Assembly: GCA_027943335.1 (NCBI GenBank)
Contig: BSBK01002053.1
Location: forward strand, 992,001 to 1,056,000
DNA: 64,000 nucleotides
Direction of reading: 5' to 3'
Source of the DNA: Chamaecyparis obtusa
Taxonomy: Eukaryota > Streptophyta > Pinopsida > Cupressales > Cupressaceae
Position numbers and translations under genes: made by a program
The notes under the pieces: model-generated
The model's input: only the letters and a program-made list of their open reading frames with translations
Told to the model about the DNA's origin: nothing
The model's database searches: none
Shown here: positions 24,056-35,256 of the stretch, piece after piece
Numbering within the stretch: position 1 is the stretch's first letter
Layout: each line of letters opens with the position of its first letter

Positions 24056-24514
24056 TAGATGTATTTTGATGGAGCATGCTCAAAAGAAGGCTCAGGAGTT
24101 GGAGTTCTATTCATATCTCCATCAGGTACCACTTTTAAGTATTCATTCTTATTGACTTTTCAATGCACAAATAATACTGTTGAATATGAAGCATTGTCTT
24201 TGGGATTGAATATTGCTGCCAAACATGGAATAAAATGTTTAAAGGTTTTTGGTGACTTTGAGCTTGTGGTTGCACAAGTAAGGTCCAAATATGTAGTAAA
24301 GAATGATAGATTGAAAATGTATAAGCATGTTATTTGGGATCAGATTGAAATGTTCGATGCTTTCAATATATGTTGGGTAGAAAGATCCAATAACATAATG
24401 GCAGATTTCTTGGCCAATGTTGCTCTGAAAAGGGATGATTCAACTTTGTTTGGAGTGTCAATACTTGAAATAAAAAGTAGACCAGTTGTTGCAGACAACA
24501 TTTACAATTGGTAG
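24056..24514 (+). CDS. Element I archaeal-type RNase H domain, located before RT
   Basis: An open stretch of about 150 codons matches the RNase H family related to archaeal and plant enzymes (RVT_3 type), which cleaves RNA in RNA-DNA hybrids. All four acidic residues are visible, numbered from the Met at 24059: D4 (MYFDGACSKEG), E42 or E44 (TVEYEAL), D66 (FGDFELVVAQV) and D116 (IMADFLANVA). A TAG at 24056-24058 separates it from the protease part. In Tat elements this domain is usually reported after RT-RNase H; here it lies between protease and RT, as in G. It was originally part of the pol polyprotein, not a separate gene. Confidence 0.88.
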
Positions 24515-24538
24515 GTCTTTGAAGATGATCGTGACATT

Positions 24539-25102
24539 TTGAAATTTATTCAATGTCTTGACCTATATGAAGATCAAGCTATAGATTGCAACACATTAGC
24601 TGAGGAAATTGAAGGTAAGGATATGGTCATGGGAAATGAGGTGATCCATTTGAGTTCAAATAATATCCCTAGGGGTTTAACCAAGTTAAAAGCATTGTAT
24701 AGTAGCCAAAATGACCATATGTCAAAAATAAGTAATGCTAATGTAGAAAATCTCGAGGAAGTGAATTTGGGATCACATAATGCACCTAAAATGATTTATA
24801 TTGGAAAAGGATTAGCCCCTCAACTGAGAGATAATTTGATAAAGTTTTTGAGAAGGTACAAGCATGTGTTTTCTTGGTCCTATGATGATCTAAAAGCCTA
24901 CAAAGAGGACCTTTTCCAACATGAAATCCCATTAAAGCAAGGTGTCAAGCCTTTTAGATAGAAGCAAAGGCCCATTAACCCAATCTTGGCTCCTAAGATG
25001 CAATAGGAGCTAGTCAAGTTGAGTGATGCAGGGATAATTCAACCTATAAGGCATTCAACTTGGGTATCTAATTTGGTCCTAGTCAGAAAGAAGAATGGTG
25101 AC
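24539..25102 (+). pseudogene. Element I RT, N-terminal part up to solo LTR K
   Basis: It holds the linker and RT entry: IGKGLAPQLRDNLIKFLRRY, VFSWSYDDLKAYKEDLFQH, IPLKQGVKPFR, then after stops RPINPILAPKMQ, GIIQPIRHSTWVSNLVLV and RKKNGD. The frame is cut at KKNGD by solo LTR K and resumes at 27706 as D-I-R-L-C-V-D-F. Stops occur at 24959-24961 (after PFR) and near 25006. The same residues in G (51958-52479) are uninterrupted, which confirms the join. Confidence 0.9.
25098..25102. repeat. Target-site duplication of solo LTR K, left copy
   Basis: GTGAC, repeated at 27704-27708. Confidence 0.9.
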
Positions 25103-27703
25103 TATAGTACCCCTCTATTTCTCATCATGGTAAAAAGAACTCTGGTAAGCAATAATTTTACTTCTTGAAAAATTCTCCTTAGATTGCATATGGAATTCTT
25201 AGATATCTTGACTATAGTTCATCAGCTTAATTAAAATAGATCTCATTTTCAAACAAATTGATGGAATATGTTAATTTACGATATATTGTTTTGAAGTAAT
25301 ATTACTTTTGGCAAATTATCATGGTGTTAGAACATGAAGATGCATATATGTGCTTACATGATAGGATGACTCAATAGAGAGAGAATGTATAACAGATTTT
25401 GATTATGTGGGAATTGCATAGTGGTATAGTAGAATTTATGATGTTAGGGTCAATGTTTAACATAGTCCAAGGCTGTCTTGATTTAGGTTGGATTAGTGTA
25501 TTCTAGGATCAAACATATTAGTTGAGTTCCTTGTGGTGAATTGAGATAATGATATTTTAATAGGATACACTCTTGCATGTTGGTATGGAAGTTTTAAGTG
25601 TGTTGATATCAAATTATATTGGGTTATGTTTTACCTACTTATGGTTAGGTTTTAAATGAAATGATATAGGGAACTAAAATCCTAAAACATATATTGATAT
25701 ATGTGACTTGATTTCAGTAAATTGAATTAATGAATTATGCTTTGCATTATGGTTAGAGAATATATACGAGTATAGGTTATGTGGATCTGAGTCATGTAAC
25801 AAGATAGGAGAGGTGTTCAATTTGATAGATACATGTTGATTTCTCTATTTCATAAATGGAAAATGTAGATTTAAACATGTGAAGGTTATTATGAGATGTC
25901 GTAATATGTTGATCTATTTTCTCTAAATATAGAGATTGATTTATATGATGTTTTAATTGGATTATATGCATAACCTATCTTGGACTACTGATACTTTTAC
26001 AAGTGTGTAGGTGGATAACCATGGACACTGTGGGGAACCATTGCTAAGGAATTATTGTGAGAACCCCTGTGGAACCAAGGTCAACCCTAAGAAGGGAATG
26101 ACCTCGAATGTAAAAGTGTTTTATTTGTAAATTATGTTCTGTAAATAATGTGAGATGTTGTTTGTTATTTCCTTGTTGGCATGCCAAGTGTTGTGTTGTG
26201 ATGTACTCCTTATGTGGTGTCACTTGACACTAGTGATGTGACATGGCTGTCAATGTGGGGTGGGTTGAGTTAGTGTAACCTTGAGTGACCTATAAGTATC
26301 CCTAGGTGTGTTTTCTTGGTTAGGGAGCCTTGATGGTAGTCTCATCACTCATTTTCGTGAGTCATCTTGGGGTGGGCTTTTGGAGAGTTAAAATTGACCC
26401 TAGGGAGTAGTTTAGGCTGTTTTTGACTTGCCCCAAGGGTATACTATGGGGTTTGGGTTATTTCTAGGCCACCTTGAGTTTTTTTAAACTCAATTTTTAT
26501 CCTTCAAAAATGCTTGGGAAGAGTGTGATGAATTTGGGTAAAGAGGAAAGTAACTTTTTGTCTTCTCAAAAAGTCTTGGGAAGGTCATCTAATAGGATAG
26601 GCCTCTTCTCCTAGGAATTTTGGGGGATTGTGTTGGAGCCCAATTTAGAGGAGAGTATGGGGAACATTTGGGCTATTCACCCACTCTCTATCTTTAGAGA
26701 CAAAGTTGGAGACTAAGGAGGAGGGATGGCTAGAGAGAGAGAGGAGAGGAGCTACATTTTGTGCAAGCTTGGAGGAGAGGTTGGTGCTTCAACCATTTCC
26801 ATTTTTATGTATTTTTTTGTGTATGCTCATGGGCTACAAGTTTTCCTTTCTCCATGAAGTGTTCAATGTTATTGTGAAGCTGGTTGTAGTGTTGTGAGAA
26901 ATCTACTTGTAGTTTTGGTGTTGATTCTTTCTTGTTTTCTTCTTGAGTTTGAAGGGATGTAAAAAGGGTGTCCCTCACCCTCCTTATGGATCCATGAGTG
27001 ATCAAATGTGATGAGCCATAATGGGAGTAAGATGTGGTTGTCTAGTCCTATGTGGTGAAATATGTGTTTTGGTAAGATGTTGTGTATTCTTATGTGGTGA
27101 AATATGTGTTTTGAATGTATGTGCCCTATGTCTTATGTATTTTTCCTACCTTAGCATGGTTTCCCAAGCTTGGGGGTTGGCTAGGGCATACTGAGGGCCT
27201 CATGATGCCATATGGTAGGGTGGAGAGCACCCATGGTTATGTTGGTTTTTGATATATGCAGCTTTTGGGTGTGTTGGTATCTTTGAGGCAAGTTTAAGTT
27301 GAGGGAATCTCATGTTTTGTAGCCCCTTGGAGAAATGTGTTTTGTGTGGAGGAAAGGCATGCTTCCTAGTTTTGTATCATAGGAAATATTACAATAATGT
27401 ATACTTTTTATCCTTAAAAGAAAAAATGACATTGTGGAAATTCTATTGAGGTATTTCATTTGATTTCATTTGTAACCTGTTGTATGAGTAATGTATTTAG
27501 AGGAAATCTATCTTTACTTGTGTTGAAGCTTCAAAATGAAAAAAAAAAGTAACCATGTGTACTGTTGTTGTTAAATATTGCATGATGAAGGAAACTTAGT
27601 AAGATTTAATTTAAACTAATTATTTAACATTTTAGTAAGCTAGAATTAAAAAAAAAAAGTTATTACAGTTAGGTTCTTGCCCAAGAAATTTGTGGGCATG
27701 ACA
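25103..27703. mobile_element. Element K: solo LTR inserted in element I RT
   Basis: 2,601 bases between perfect GTGAC duplications. It begins TATAGTACCCCTC (probably a decayed TGTAGTACCCC) and ends GGGCATGACA, fitting TG...CA ends. It has no primer site, purine tract or gag/pol sequence; ORFs such as 26706-26897 have no recognisable domain. The simplest reading is a solo LTR left by recombination between the two LTRs of a full element. The parent family is not otherwise present here. A non-autonomous element without coding capacity is the alternative. Confidence 0.78.
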
Positions 27704-27708
27704 GTGAC
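27704..27708. repeat. Target-site duplication of solo LTR K, right copy
   Basis: GTGAC, identical to 25098-25102; the RT frame continues directly from here. Confidence 0.9.
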
Positions 27709-28875
27709 ATTAGATTGTGTGTAGATTTTAGAAATTTGAATGTTGCATCATTGAAGGACAACTATTCACTGCCTAATATGGAGGCAATGTTGCATAAAGT
27801 CATTGGTTGTGAGCTATTGTCTATGATGGATGGTTTCTCTGGATATAACCAGGTGTTGGTGAAAGAATCTGAACAATTCAAAACTGCATTCACAACACCT
27901 TGGGGAACTTATGTATATGTCAGAATGCCATTTGGTCTCAGAAATACTAGAGAAACTTTTCAAAGAGCCATGGATGTTTCTTTCAAAGAGTATATAGACT
28001 TGTTCATGGTTGTGTACTAGGATGACCTGACTGCTTTTTCTAAAAAATCTCATGACCATTGTTCACATCTAGAAAAGAGTTTTGTCAAAGCTTTGGAGTA
28101 TGGTGTTTCTCTGAACCCTAAAAAATGTAACTTTGTAGTCAAAGAGGGAAAGATGCTAGGACACATTGTATCAAAATATGGAATAAGAATTGATCTAGAG
28201 AGAGTTGAAGCTATCAAGAATGTGTCAGTACCCAAAAATCTCAAAGGGGTGCAATCCTTTTTAGGGAAGATCAATTTTGTTAGGAGATTCATTGCAAATT
28301 TTTCTGAAATTGTCAAGCCCATAGTGAAATTGCTGAAAAGGGATGTGAAATTTCAATGGACTGTAGAAGCTCAAGGTGCATTTGATAAAATTAAGGAAGT
28401 AGTGCAACATGCACCTCTATTAAGATCTCCTAATTATACCAAGCCCTTTTCATTGTTCTCCTTTGCATCATTTCACACTATTGCTGCTGTATTATTACAG
28501 AAGGATGATGAAGGTTTTGAACATCCAATTGCATTTTTTAGAAAATCCTTGCAGGCTACTGAGTTGAATTATGAGTTGATGGAGAAGCAGGCATATGCAT
28601 TGGTAGAAGTAGTCAATTCTTTTAGGCCTTATCTAGTTTGTGCAAAGGTTATTGTGTATGTTCCTCATGTAGTAGTTAAGGATGTCCTTACTTAGTCTGA
28701 AGTTACTGGAAGGAGATGCAAGTGGATTAATAGAATTCAAGAATTCAATTTAGAAATTCACATTACTAAGCTTGTAGGAAGACAAGGCCTGGCAAAATTG
28801 ATGACTGAAGAAAATATGGACCTAGTCTAGGTTAACAATGAGGGAGTTTCTGACAAAACAATAACAAGTATTGAA
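27706..28875 (+). pseudogene. Element I RT (C-terminal part) and classical RNase H
   Basis: RT motifs: IRLCVDFRNLN, SMMDGFSGYNQV (catalytic Asp present), TTPWGTYVYVRMPFGLRN. The polymerase box reads V-Y-stop-D-D because TAG at 28018-28020 replaces the Leu codon of YLDD. After it come LNPKKCNFVVKEGKMLGHIV and FLGKINFVRRFIANFS. The classical RNase H follows (FSFASFHTIAAVLLQKDDEG, HPIAFFRKSL), but FAS stands where DAS carries the active Asp, and VPHVVVKDVL where TDH is usual. G shows the same replacements, so this domain probably lost activity in the lineage. Stop at 28693-28695. Confidence 0.9.
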
Positions 28876-30141
28876 TTGCAACCAGAATATGTTGATGTTG
28901 TATATTTCATAAAGAATGCTAGATGCCCTGAGTATATGATAGATAACCAAAGGAGGTCCTTGAAATTGCATGCTCAGAAATATACATTGATACAAGGGGA
29001 CTTGTATTGGAAAAATAGAGATGGGATCTTACTAATCTGCCTTGATAGATATCAGGCAGAAAAGGTTTTAAGTGAAATGCATCCTGGTGTTTGTGGAGGT
29101 CATTATTCAGTAAGGACTACTGCCCATAAGATTTTGAGGGTAGGTTATTTTTGGCCTAAATTGTTTAAAGATTCATTCCAGTTTGTTAAGAAGTGTGAAG
29201 CTTGTCAGAAATTTGCTTCAAAATTAAAGTATTCAGGAGCACTATCATTAAACCCATTGACTGCTGAGGCACCATTTTCCATGTGGGGAATTGATTTCAT
29301 AGGAGAATTTGTTGAGAAATCTAGTGGAGGACATAGTTATATAATTCTTGCAACTGATTATTTCACAAAATGGATAGAAGCTATTCCTACAAAGAGGGCA
29401 ACAAGTAAAGTGGTGATTGATTTCCTACTTGACAATATTTTGACTAGATTTGGTGTCCCCATGAAATTGATCACATATAATGCAATGTGTTTCAGATCAG
29501 ATGAGTTTAAGGAGTTTTGCAAGGAAAAAAGAATCATGAAATCTTATTCATCTCCATATCATCCTCAAGAAAATGGATAGGCTGAGTATAGTAACAAAAG
29601 CATTCTCACAATCTTGAAGAAAACATTTGAAAAAAATAAGAGAGCTTGGCATTCCAAGTTGAGGTTGGCCTTATGGTTAGACAAGATTATAGTGAAGAAA
29701 GCCACTGGGAAGTCTCCTTTTGAGCTTGTATATGGTTTGCAGTCAAGGTTACCCATAAACAATCTGATTCCAATTTATAAGTTTATACAAGATGAGGTAT
29801 TGGATGTCTCAGAGCCAATGCAGGACAAAATTATGCAGTTGACTGAGTTAGATGAAATGAGAAGAGAATGTCAAAAGAGTAATATCAAGTTGCAATAGAA
29901 GATGAAGTACCTATTTGATAAGAGAACAACTACTAGAAAGTTTAAAATAGATGATTTAGTACTTCAGTGGAATGTGAGAGTAGAAGATAAGGGGAAACAT
30001 AAGAAATTTGAATCATTGTGGCTTGGTCCTTCTGTGATTCATGAAAGTTTTGGGAAAGACTCCTACTTGCTAAAGAACATGGATGGTGAAGTTTCTGAAT
30101 TGCCAGTGCATGGGCAATTCTTGAAACCCTTTTTCAGTTAG
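28876..30141 (+). pseudogene. Element I integrase
   Basis: The HHCC zinc region is complete (MHPGVCGGHYSVRTTAHKIL, KKCEACQKF). Core: GIDFIGEF (first Asp), LITYNAMCF where the second catalytic Asp of LITDNAMCF has become Tyr (codon 29476-29478), then YSSPYHPQENG. A TAG at 29578-29580 follows; the frame continues with the rest of the core (SNKSILTILKK, FELVYGLQSRLPI) and, after a stop near 29896, the C-terminal part (LVLQWNVRVEDKGKHKKFES, ELPVHGQFLKPFFS). No chromodomain is visible, as expected outside chromoviruses. It ends at 30141, about 170 bases before the 3' LTR. Confidence 0.92.
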
Positions 30142-30312
30142 GTCTTTGATTCTCATGCATATGTAAATATTTTGTAAATCTTGTGTAGGTTTGTTTCCCT
30201 TCAGGTCGTGTGTTTTTTGTCCAGTTCTAGGTAAGTGCGGTTTTTGGTCTACATCCCAAAGATCTGTGGTTCTTGTTCAAACTTGTGTTTCAACATCCTC
30301 AGACAGAGCCAC
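30142..30312 (+). other. Element I 3' untranslated region
   Basis: A short T-rich region from the end of pol to the 3' LTR. A clear purine tract directly before 30313 is not seen (CCTCAGACAGAGCCAC), so it is decayed or unusual. Unlike G there is no extra ORF or tandem array here. Confidence 0.65.
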
Positions 30313-33251
30313 TGTTAGCCCATTTTCCTATAATAGCAAAAATCCTCAGAAAATGGTCTACACCTACAAAAAAATTTATGGCCACTTCATTTTTCCTTTG
30401 GTCTCTACTTTATTTTTTCCATGTTTCTGGCTCAAACCCTAGGCAAAAATTCAAAAATCTAGCCATTGCATGTAAAAAACCCCTAGTTTGTCCCAGCTGC
30501 ATTCTAATTCTTCATTACCTTTTCGGGCCACTTAAGTTTTCCTTTACACATGTGCACTTTTCTTCTTGATCCATCACCAGTTCTCTGAATCCCCAAATGA
30601 TTAACATTTTGTTCAGCGAATGGGAAAAAGCCTTATGTTCATGTATTCTCTTAATCTCTGGTAGTCTCTTGTTAACCCTTAGTGACTGGATGCAACGGTT
30701 ATCTTTCTTTATAGTCATGTATTCTCCAAGTCCTTAGGTAGTTATCTTTCTCATCTAGGGATTACCCGACTGCAGTGTTCACATGGTCGCTTAGTATCGA
30801 GTGGTCTCATGTTAACATCTGGTGACCTGGAAAACACGGTTCACTTTTCTTTAGTCGCGTGATCGCTAAGTGTCTGATAGTTTAAGGTTAGGAAGTAGTT
30901 AAGGCTCAGATAGATTTGATGGTTTTCATTATACCATTGATGGAAGATGCAAGGGTTTAAAGCCTGTGGTGTAGTGACAACCATCTGATGCTCTTTAAGG
31001 ACTAACATTTGTGGTGGGTCCTCAGGGTGCTAGGTTGGATTGACTTGGCATTTTCTCATTGGTTGAGCTTGAATATGAGGCACAAGTGGTAGTTTCTCAT
31101 TGGTTGTTGAGTGATGAGGTGGTGGTTGTCAGATGGACCTAGGTGTGGTAAAAAAGTTGTATGTCTGCTTGCCGAATATTATGATGTGGAGATTTCTCAT
31201 TGGCTAGCGGTGGTGATGAGGATGATGTCAGTGGGCTTGAGGTCTTCAGTCTTTGGAGCAGGTTAAAGTCCTGCAAGATCTTGTGGTTGTCATTGCACTA
31301 CAAGGATAAGATGCATGCCTTTTAGCATCATGCTTTAGTGATGACCGTTGATCTTGCCTAATGTCAGAAGGTCTAAGGTTTGGTGGTTTTGACAATAAAT
31401 CTGGTGGAGGTTTATGGAAAATAGGCGAATAAGCGGTCGCTAAATCTCCAAAAAGTTTAGCGGTGCCATAAGTTTTCTAGCGAATGGGAGATGGCTTTCA
31501 GTCACTAGTTCTTTGAATAGTGACTTGGGTTAAGTGTTTTGCTTGTTCACTGGTTTTCTAGATGAGGCTTGAGTTAAAGAAAGTGTTTTGTGAATAAAGA
31601 AAGCCTTCATCGTGTAATTGCTAAATGTAAACTAGGATTCCCATTGAGTTAAGTCATAGAGCCCAGGAAAGATAAGATGAGATGGTCATTATATAAAGTT
31701 GATCGAGATTTGAATATTGACCGCTGATTTGCCATTGGCGCTATGAAATAGCCATTTCTTCTAGGATTCAAATTTTTAAAGGGTTTCAGCGACAGGAAGG
31801 ACTAAAATTGAATGTTTTAGCGGCTAGGTTTGGTAGGAATGATCTCACCGACTGCTGCAGAGTGGTCCAGGGTGTTTGGTGATTGATTATAGAGGTTTGT
31901 ACCATGGAAAAATAGGTAAGAGTTGCTTGAGGCATGTTGCAAGTGTCTGATCAGATTGATAATGCATGGTGAATTCATGATCTTCGATACTTTTTTAGAG
32001 ATTCATCGTAAATGGAGATCATCCTTGGGTTTGATCGCTCGGTTTTCTCCCCTGTAATAATTTCTTGATTGATCTTGTTTGGTTTGGTGGGTGAAACCCT
32101 AACCCTTGCCTTAGTCATTCGTAGCTTGTTGCATCCTAACTTGTTTAGGATTCCAAGGTGACTAGTGGTATATATTCTGTTATTTTGATTTTTGAAGGGT
32201 TCCAAATTTTGGTTCCTGGTTCCAGTCTTTGGTAATCTAAGGGATTCTATTCTCTGGTTCCACTATCTTGATGTAAAATACTAAAAACACAAGCTTTGCA
32301 GAGTAGATTTCTCATCCTGAGTCTTTGAGTGAAGAGTTTTCCCCTGTATATATTGATACACATTTCATGAAATACAATACAATTTCTGCCTTGGTTCTAT
32401 TATTGTCTCTAAGCTTTGTGTTTATTCTTGTGTGTTTCTATTTGTAAGGCATATAGAGCATACTGGTTGTCAGGCAATTACTCTAATTGTTGCATGAGTT
32501 TCTTTCAAGGAAGGGATTAAATTCTCATGTGCAATTTTAGGGAATGAACACATTTGTTGAGATTTTGATGATAGCAAACTAAGATTGATGAGATAGTCTG
32601 TAAGGCATTCTATCTAAATTGTATGTAGTTTGCAAGTCATACTGCTGTATTTCTTTGAAATCCCTCTATTGATTTTGTTAGACTCTTCTGCCCAAAGGAT
32701 CAGGCACTAGTCTGATTTTTGTCTATGCAATCACCTTTCTGTCATCAAGCACAAAAATTTATCATTACCAGTATATTTTTCATTTCATGTTCATGTACTG
32801 AATAGATAGGACTATCACTGATGGCATATAGTTCATAATTGTTGATTCCTTGAAGAGTGAATCAGAGGTTAACCTTCCTTGAGTTGTACTCACAAAAAGA
32901 AGAAGGATTCACTTCCTTATTCCATTGTCAATGCTGTTACATGTATAGTTTCTATTGTCAAGCTCTGTATCAAGAGATTCTCAGCTACCTACAGAGTGAT
33001 CTTTTGTTGAAGTTATCTAAAGCCTAGATAGCATGACAATGAAGACCTAATCCACCAATCACAAGCTTACTTGAAATATAGTAACCTTTTTATAGGCAAC
33101 ACCCGCCTAAGTCCCATGGAGCTCAAATCAGAAGGAGGATCTTATCCAATCCTCATCAATTAGGCTTTTCTTGCAAACTTGGAGGCCTTTTAAACTGAGA
33201 ATCTAGCTAATCCTTTTGCGAAGTTTGATCCCACAAGAAAAATCCCTAACA
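30313..33251 (+). repeat. Element I 3' LTR
   Basis: Begins TGTTAGCCCATTTTCC and ends AAAAATCCCTAACA. Collinear with 17546-20482 with scattered, mostly transition differences. No coding sequence. Confidence 0.93.
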
Positions 33252-33672
33252 TAACTTGTCGAGATCACAGAAAATCCTTCCTCAATCACTTTAGCATTTA
33301 TTCTATGTGTAACTAATTTCAAATTTTAGTTAGCTATGGTGTGTGAGGTTGATATGTATATTGAATTCTTGAAAAAACTGGCAAAAAAGTCATCATTGTA
33401 TCTTAGTCTTTAAAACCCTAAAAAACTACTAAAAACCCCAATTGTACAGTGATTGGCCGTTACTTTTTACTTTTTCCAACTCAACCATGTACTTTAACAC
33501 GTCAGGATTTTCTAATTCTTTATGGGCATGAGAAGTAACCATAATTCATTTTAGAGATTTAGGGACCATAGCTTCCTCATGGTCTCTGGATGCTTAGCCT
33601 AACCTGAGTTTGATCATGAGATTCAACAAACCAAGCATATCTCTCAATTTCCAAACATTTTTCTTGACTAGG
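33252..33672 (-). other. Element G fragment between insertions I and J
   Basis: The first five bases are element I's right target duplication (TAACT) and the last five (33668-33672) are J's left duplication (CTAGG). In between is noncoding G sequence. Around 33580-33660 it holds a unit (TGGTCTCTGG... TTTGATCATGAGATTCA) that recurs at 41545-41590, so it is the first part of the tandem array continued after J. Confidence 0.7.
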
Positions 33673-35256
33673 TGACGCAGAGCTCTCCCCTATCTAGGTA
33701 GCTCAATAAATGGTGAGACCTTAAGTGTTACTCTAAATACAAAGTGGGCATAGGAGAGTGCTCTACACCTTTAGAAGATCCTAAAACAAACATACTTCCA
33801 CTATCCTCACTTGGGGATCTAGTGTCTTCAATTGGTTTGAACTCCCTTGGGCTCTACTGATGCTTGGTTAATACTCGGTCGATACTCGGTACCTATGTTA
33901 ATCGAGTGGGCTCAGTAGCTTTACCAAGTAATTTCCTGATGCTCGGTAATGCTTACTGTAAAGCACCTTACTAACTTTTCTTTCTAATGGGAACCTAAAA
34001 ATTTGGTAAGGGGATGGAAATATTCCATGCACAAATAAAATGTTTACCATGGGAGTGATTTCCATGAACACTACCGGATTTAGATAACAAGTTCAAGAGT
34101 TTAGACCTTGCCAAGCCTGTAGCCTTCTAGGCAAGGTTCTAGGGTTCTAGTTCTAGATTATTACAAGAAATATATGGAAAAAAAGTATATTCAAACACCC
34201 TTTTTGGACATGTAACAAACCTCTAGATCCTAAGATCTTAAACAAAAAGAACAAAACTTAACAGCTCCTGGTCTACTAGTCCTAATAGGGCTAATTGACT
34301 CGGTTGATGAAGAAAAACTTTACCAGTTGGTTTTTCAAGGTTAATTTCCAATTAAGATGGTGTTGGAAATCGAAAAGAGACCATAATCTATCTTTAGATT
34401 GCTTTTATCCACCCCCAAAGTGCTTCTGTCACTTCACTACATTTCGTGAACCAAGCACATAGAGATGCTTGGTCTAGAATCTGCAAACAGACCTCTCCAA
34501 AAAATCCCCCTTCTTCTGCGCTCTTGAGGAAATAAATTAAATTTACCCTACTTGCATTTCCCAACATCAGATGGGAATCCCACAAAGGAAATGCAAGTTA
34601 GGGCATTTTTGACCAAAACCCTAGTCCAAGAGGGTTTCCTGAAAACCCAAAAAATTGATTCTTCTAACTTTTGACTCCGATCTCCAAACTGACTCAAGTC
34701 AAACACATTGGAGTCCTAGTTCATGTCATGTGTAGGATCAATAAAATATCTTCTTCATACTTTCATACAAATCTATACTTGAGTAGTTTGTTAATCCAGA
34801 ACTTAGAGAAAAATAGGGATCTTTTATTGATTGAATGCAAAAATTACATAGAGTTTCCTCACTGTTCAACACCCATTGTCTTCCACACACCTAAAAGGGT
34901 TATGTAAAGATTTTACTCAATGGATCCAATCATTTTTCAAATTTTGTGATCGTTGGATGGTTGTTTCATAGGTCAGTAGCAACTTTTCAAAGAAGTTGCC
35001 GACAATATTTCTTGTATTTTACAACTTTTACAAAATGTTGCATTCTTTCTCCTAATGAGCCTATAGGCCTAAGCGTTGTTATTTAAACAAATTAGAGAGA
35101 CACCTAGGAGACCTAACATCCTAAATGTGCCTTGGACCATATTCAAAAACCATGGTTTATAACCACACCAAGGGTGACTAAGTCGTACAAGTTGGCTTAT
35201 TAAAAGTTAACCTATCAGTCTAAAAGTTGTGAAGAGTGGGGAGTGCTCCTACACCA
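33673..35256 (-). repeat. Chromovirus J left (3') LTR
   Basis: Starts TGACGCAGAGCTCTCCCC and ends GTGCTCCTACACCA. It contains CTCGGT motifs (near 33876-33890) like those of B and F. The small ORFs in it are not supported. Confidence 0.92.

Larger units (their letters stand above)
17546..33251 (+). mobile_element. Ty3/gypsy Tat-type element I, holding solo LTR K
   Basis: Two LTRs of about 2.94 kb (17546-20482 and 30313-33251) flank a plus-strand interior with a tRNA-Arg-type primer site, gag, protease, archaeal-type RNase H, RT, RNase H and integrase. Its proteins match element G's segment by segment (gag MKLFVQSL..DARDWF; protease NTVMP..LGLKV; integrase YSSPYHPQENG), so both belong to one lineage. 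Unlike G it has no extra ORF after integrase. K splits its RT. LTR divergence judged by eye on matched stretches is moderate, mostly transitions. Confidence 0.92.

Noticed and set aside
26706..26897. ORF in solo LTR K as a possible gene
   Set aside because: 63 codons, no homology recognised, no support beyond being open.
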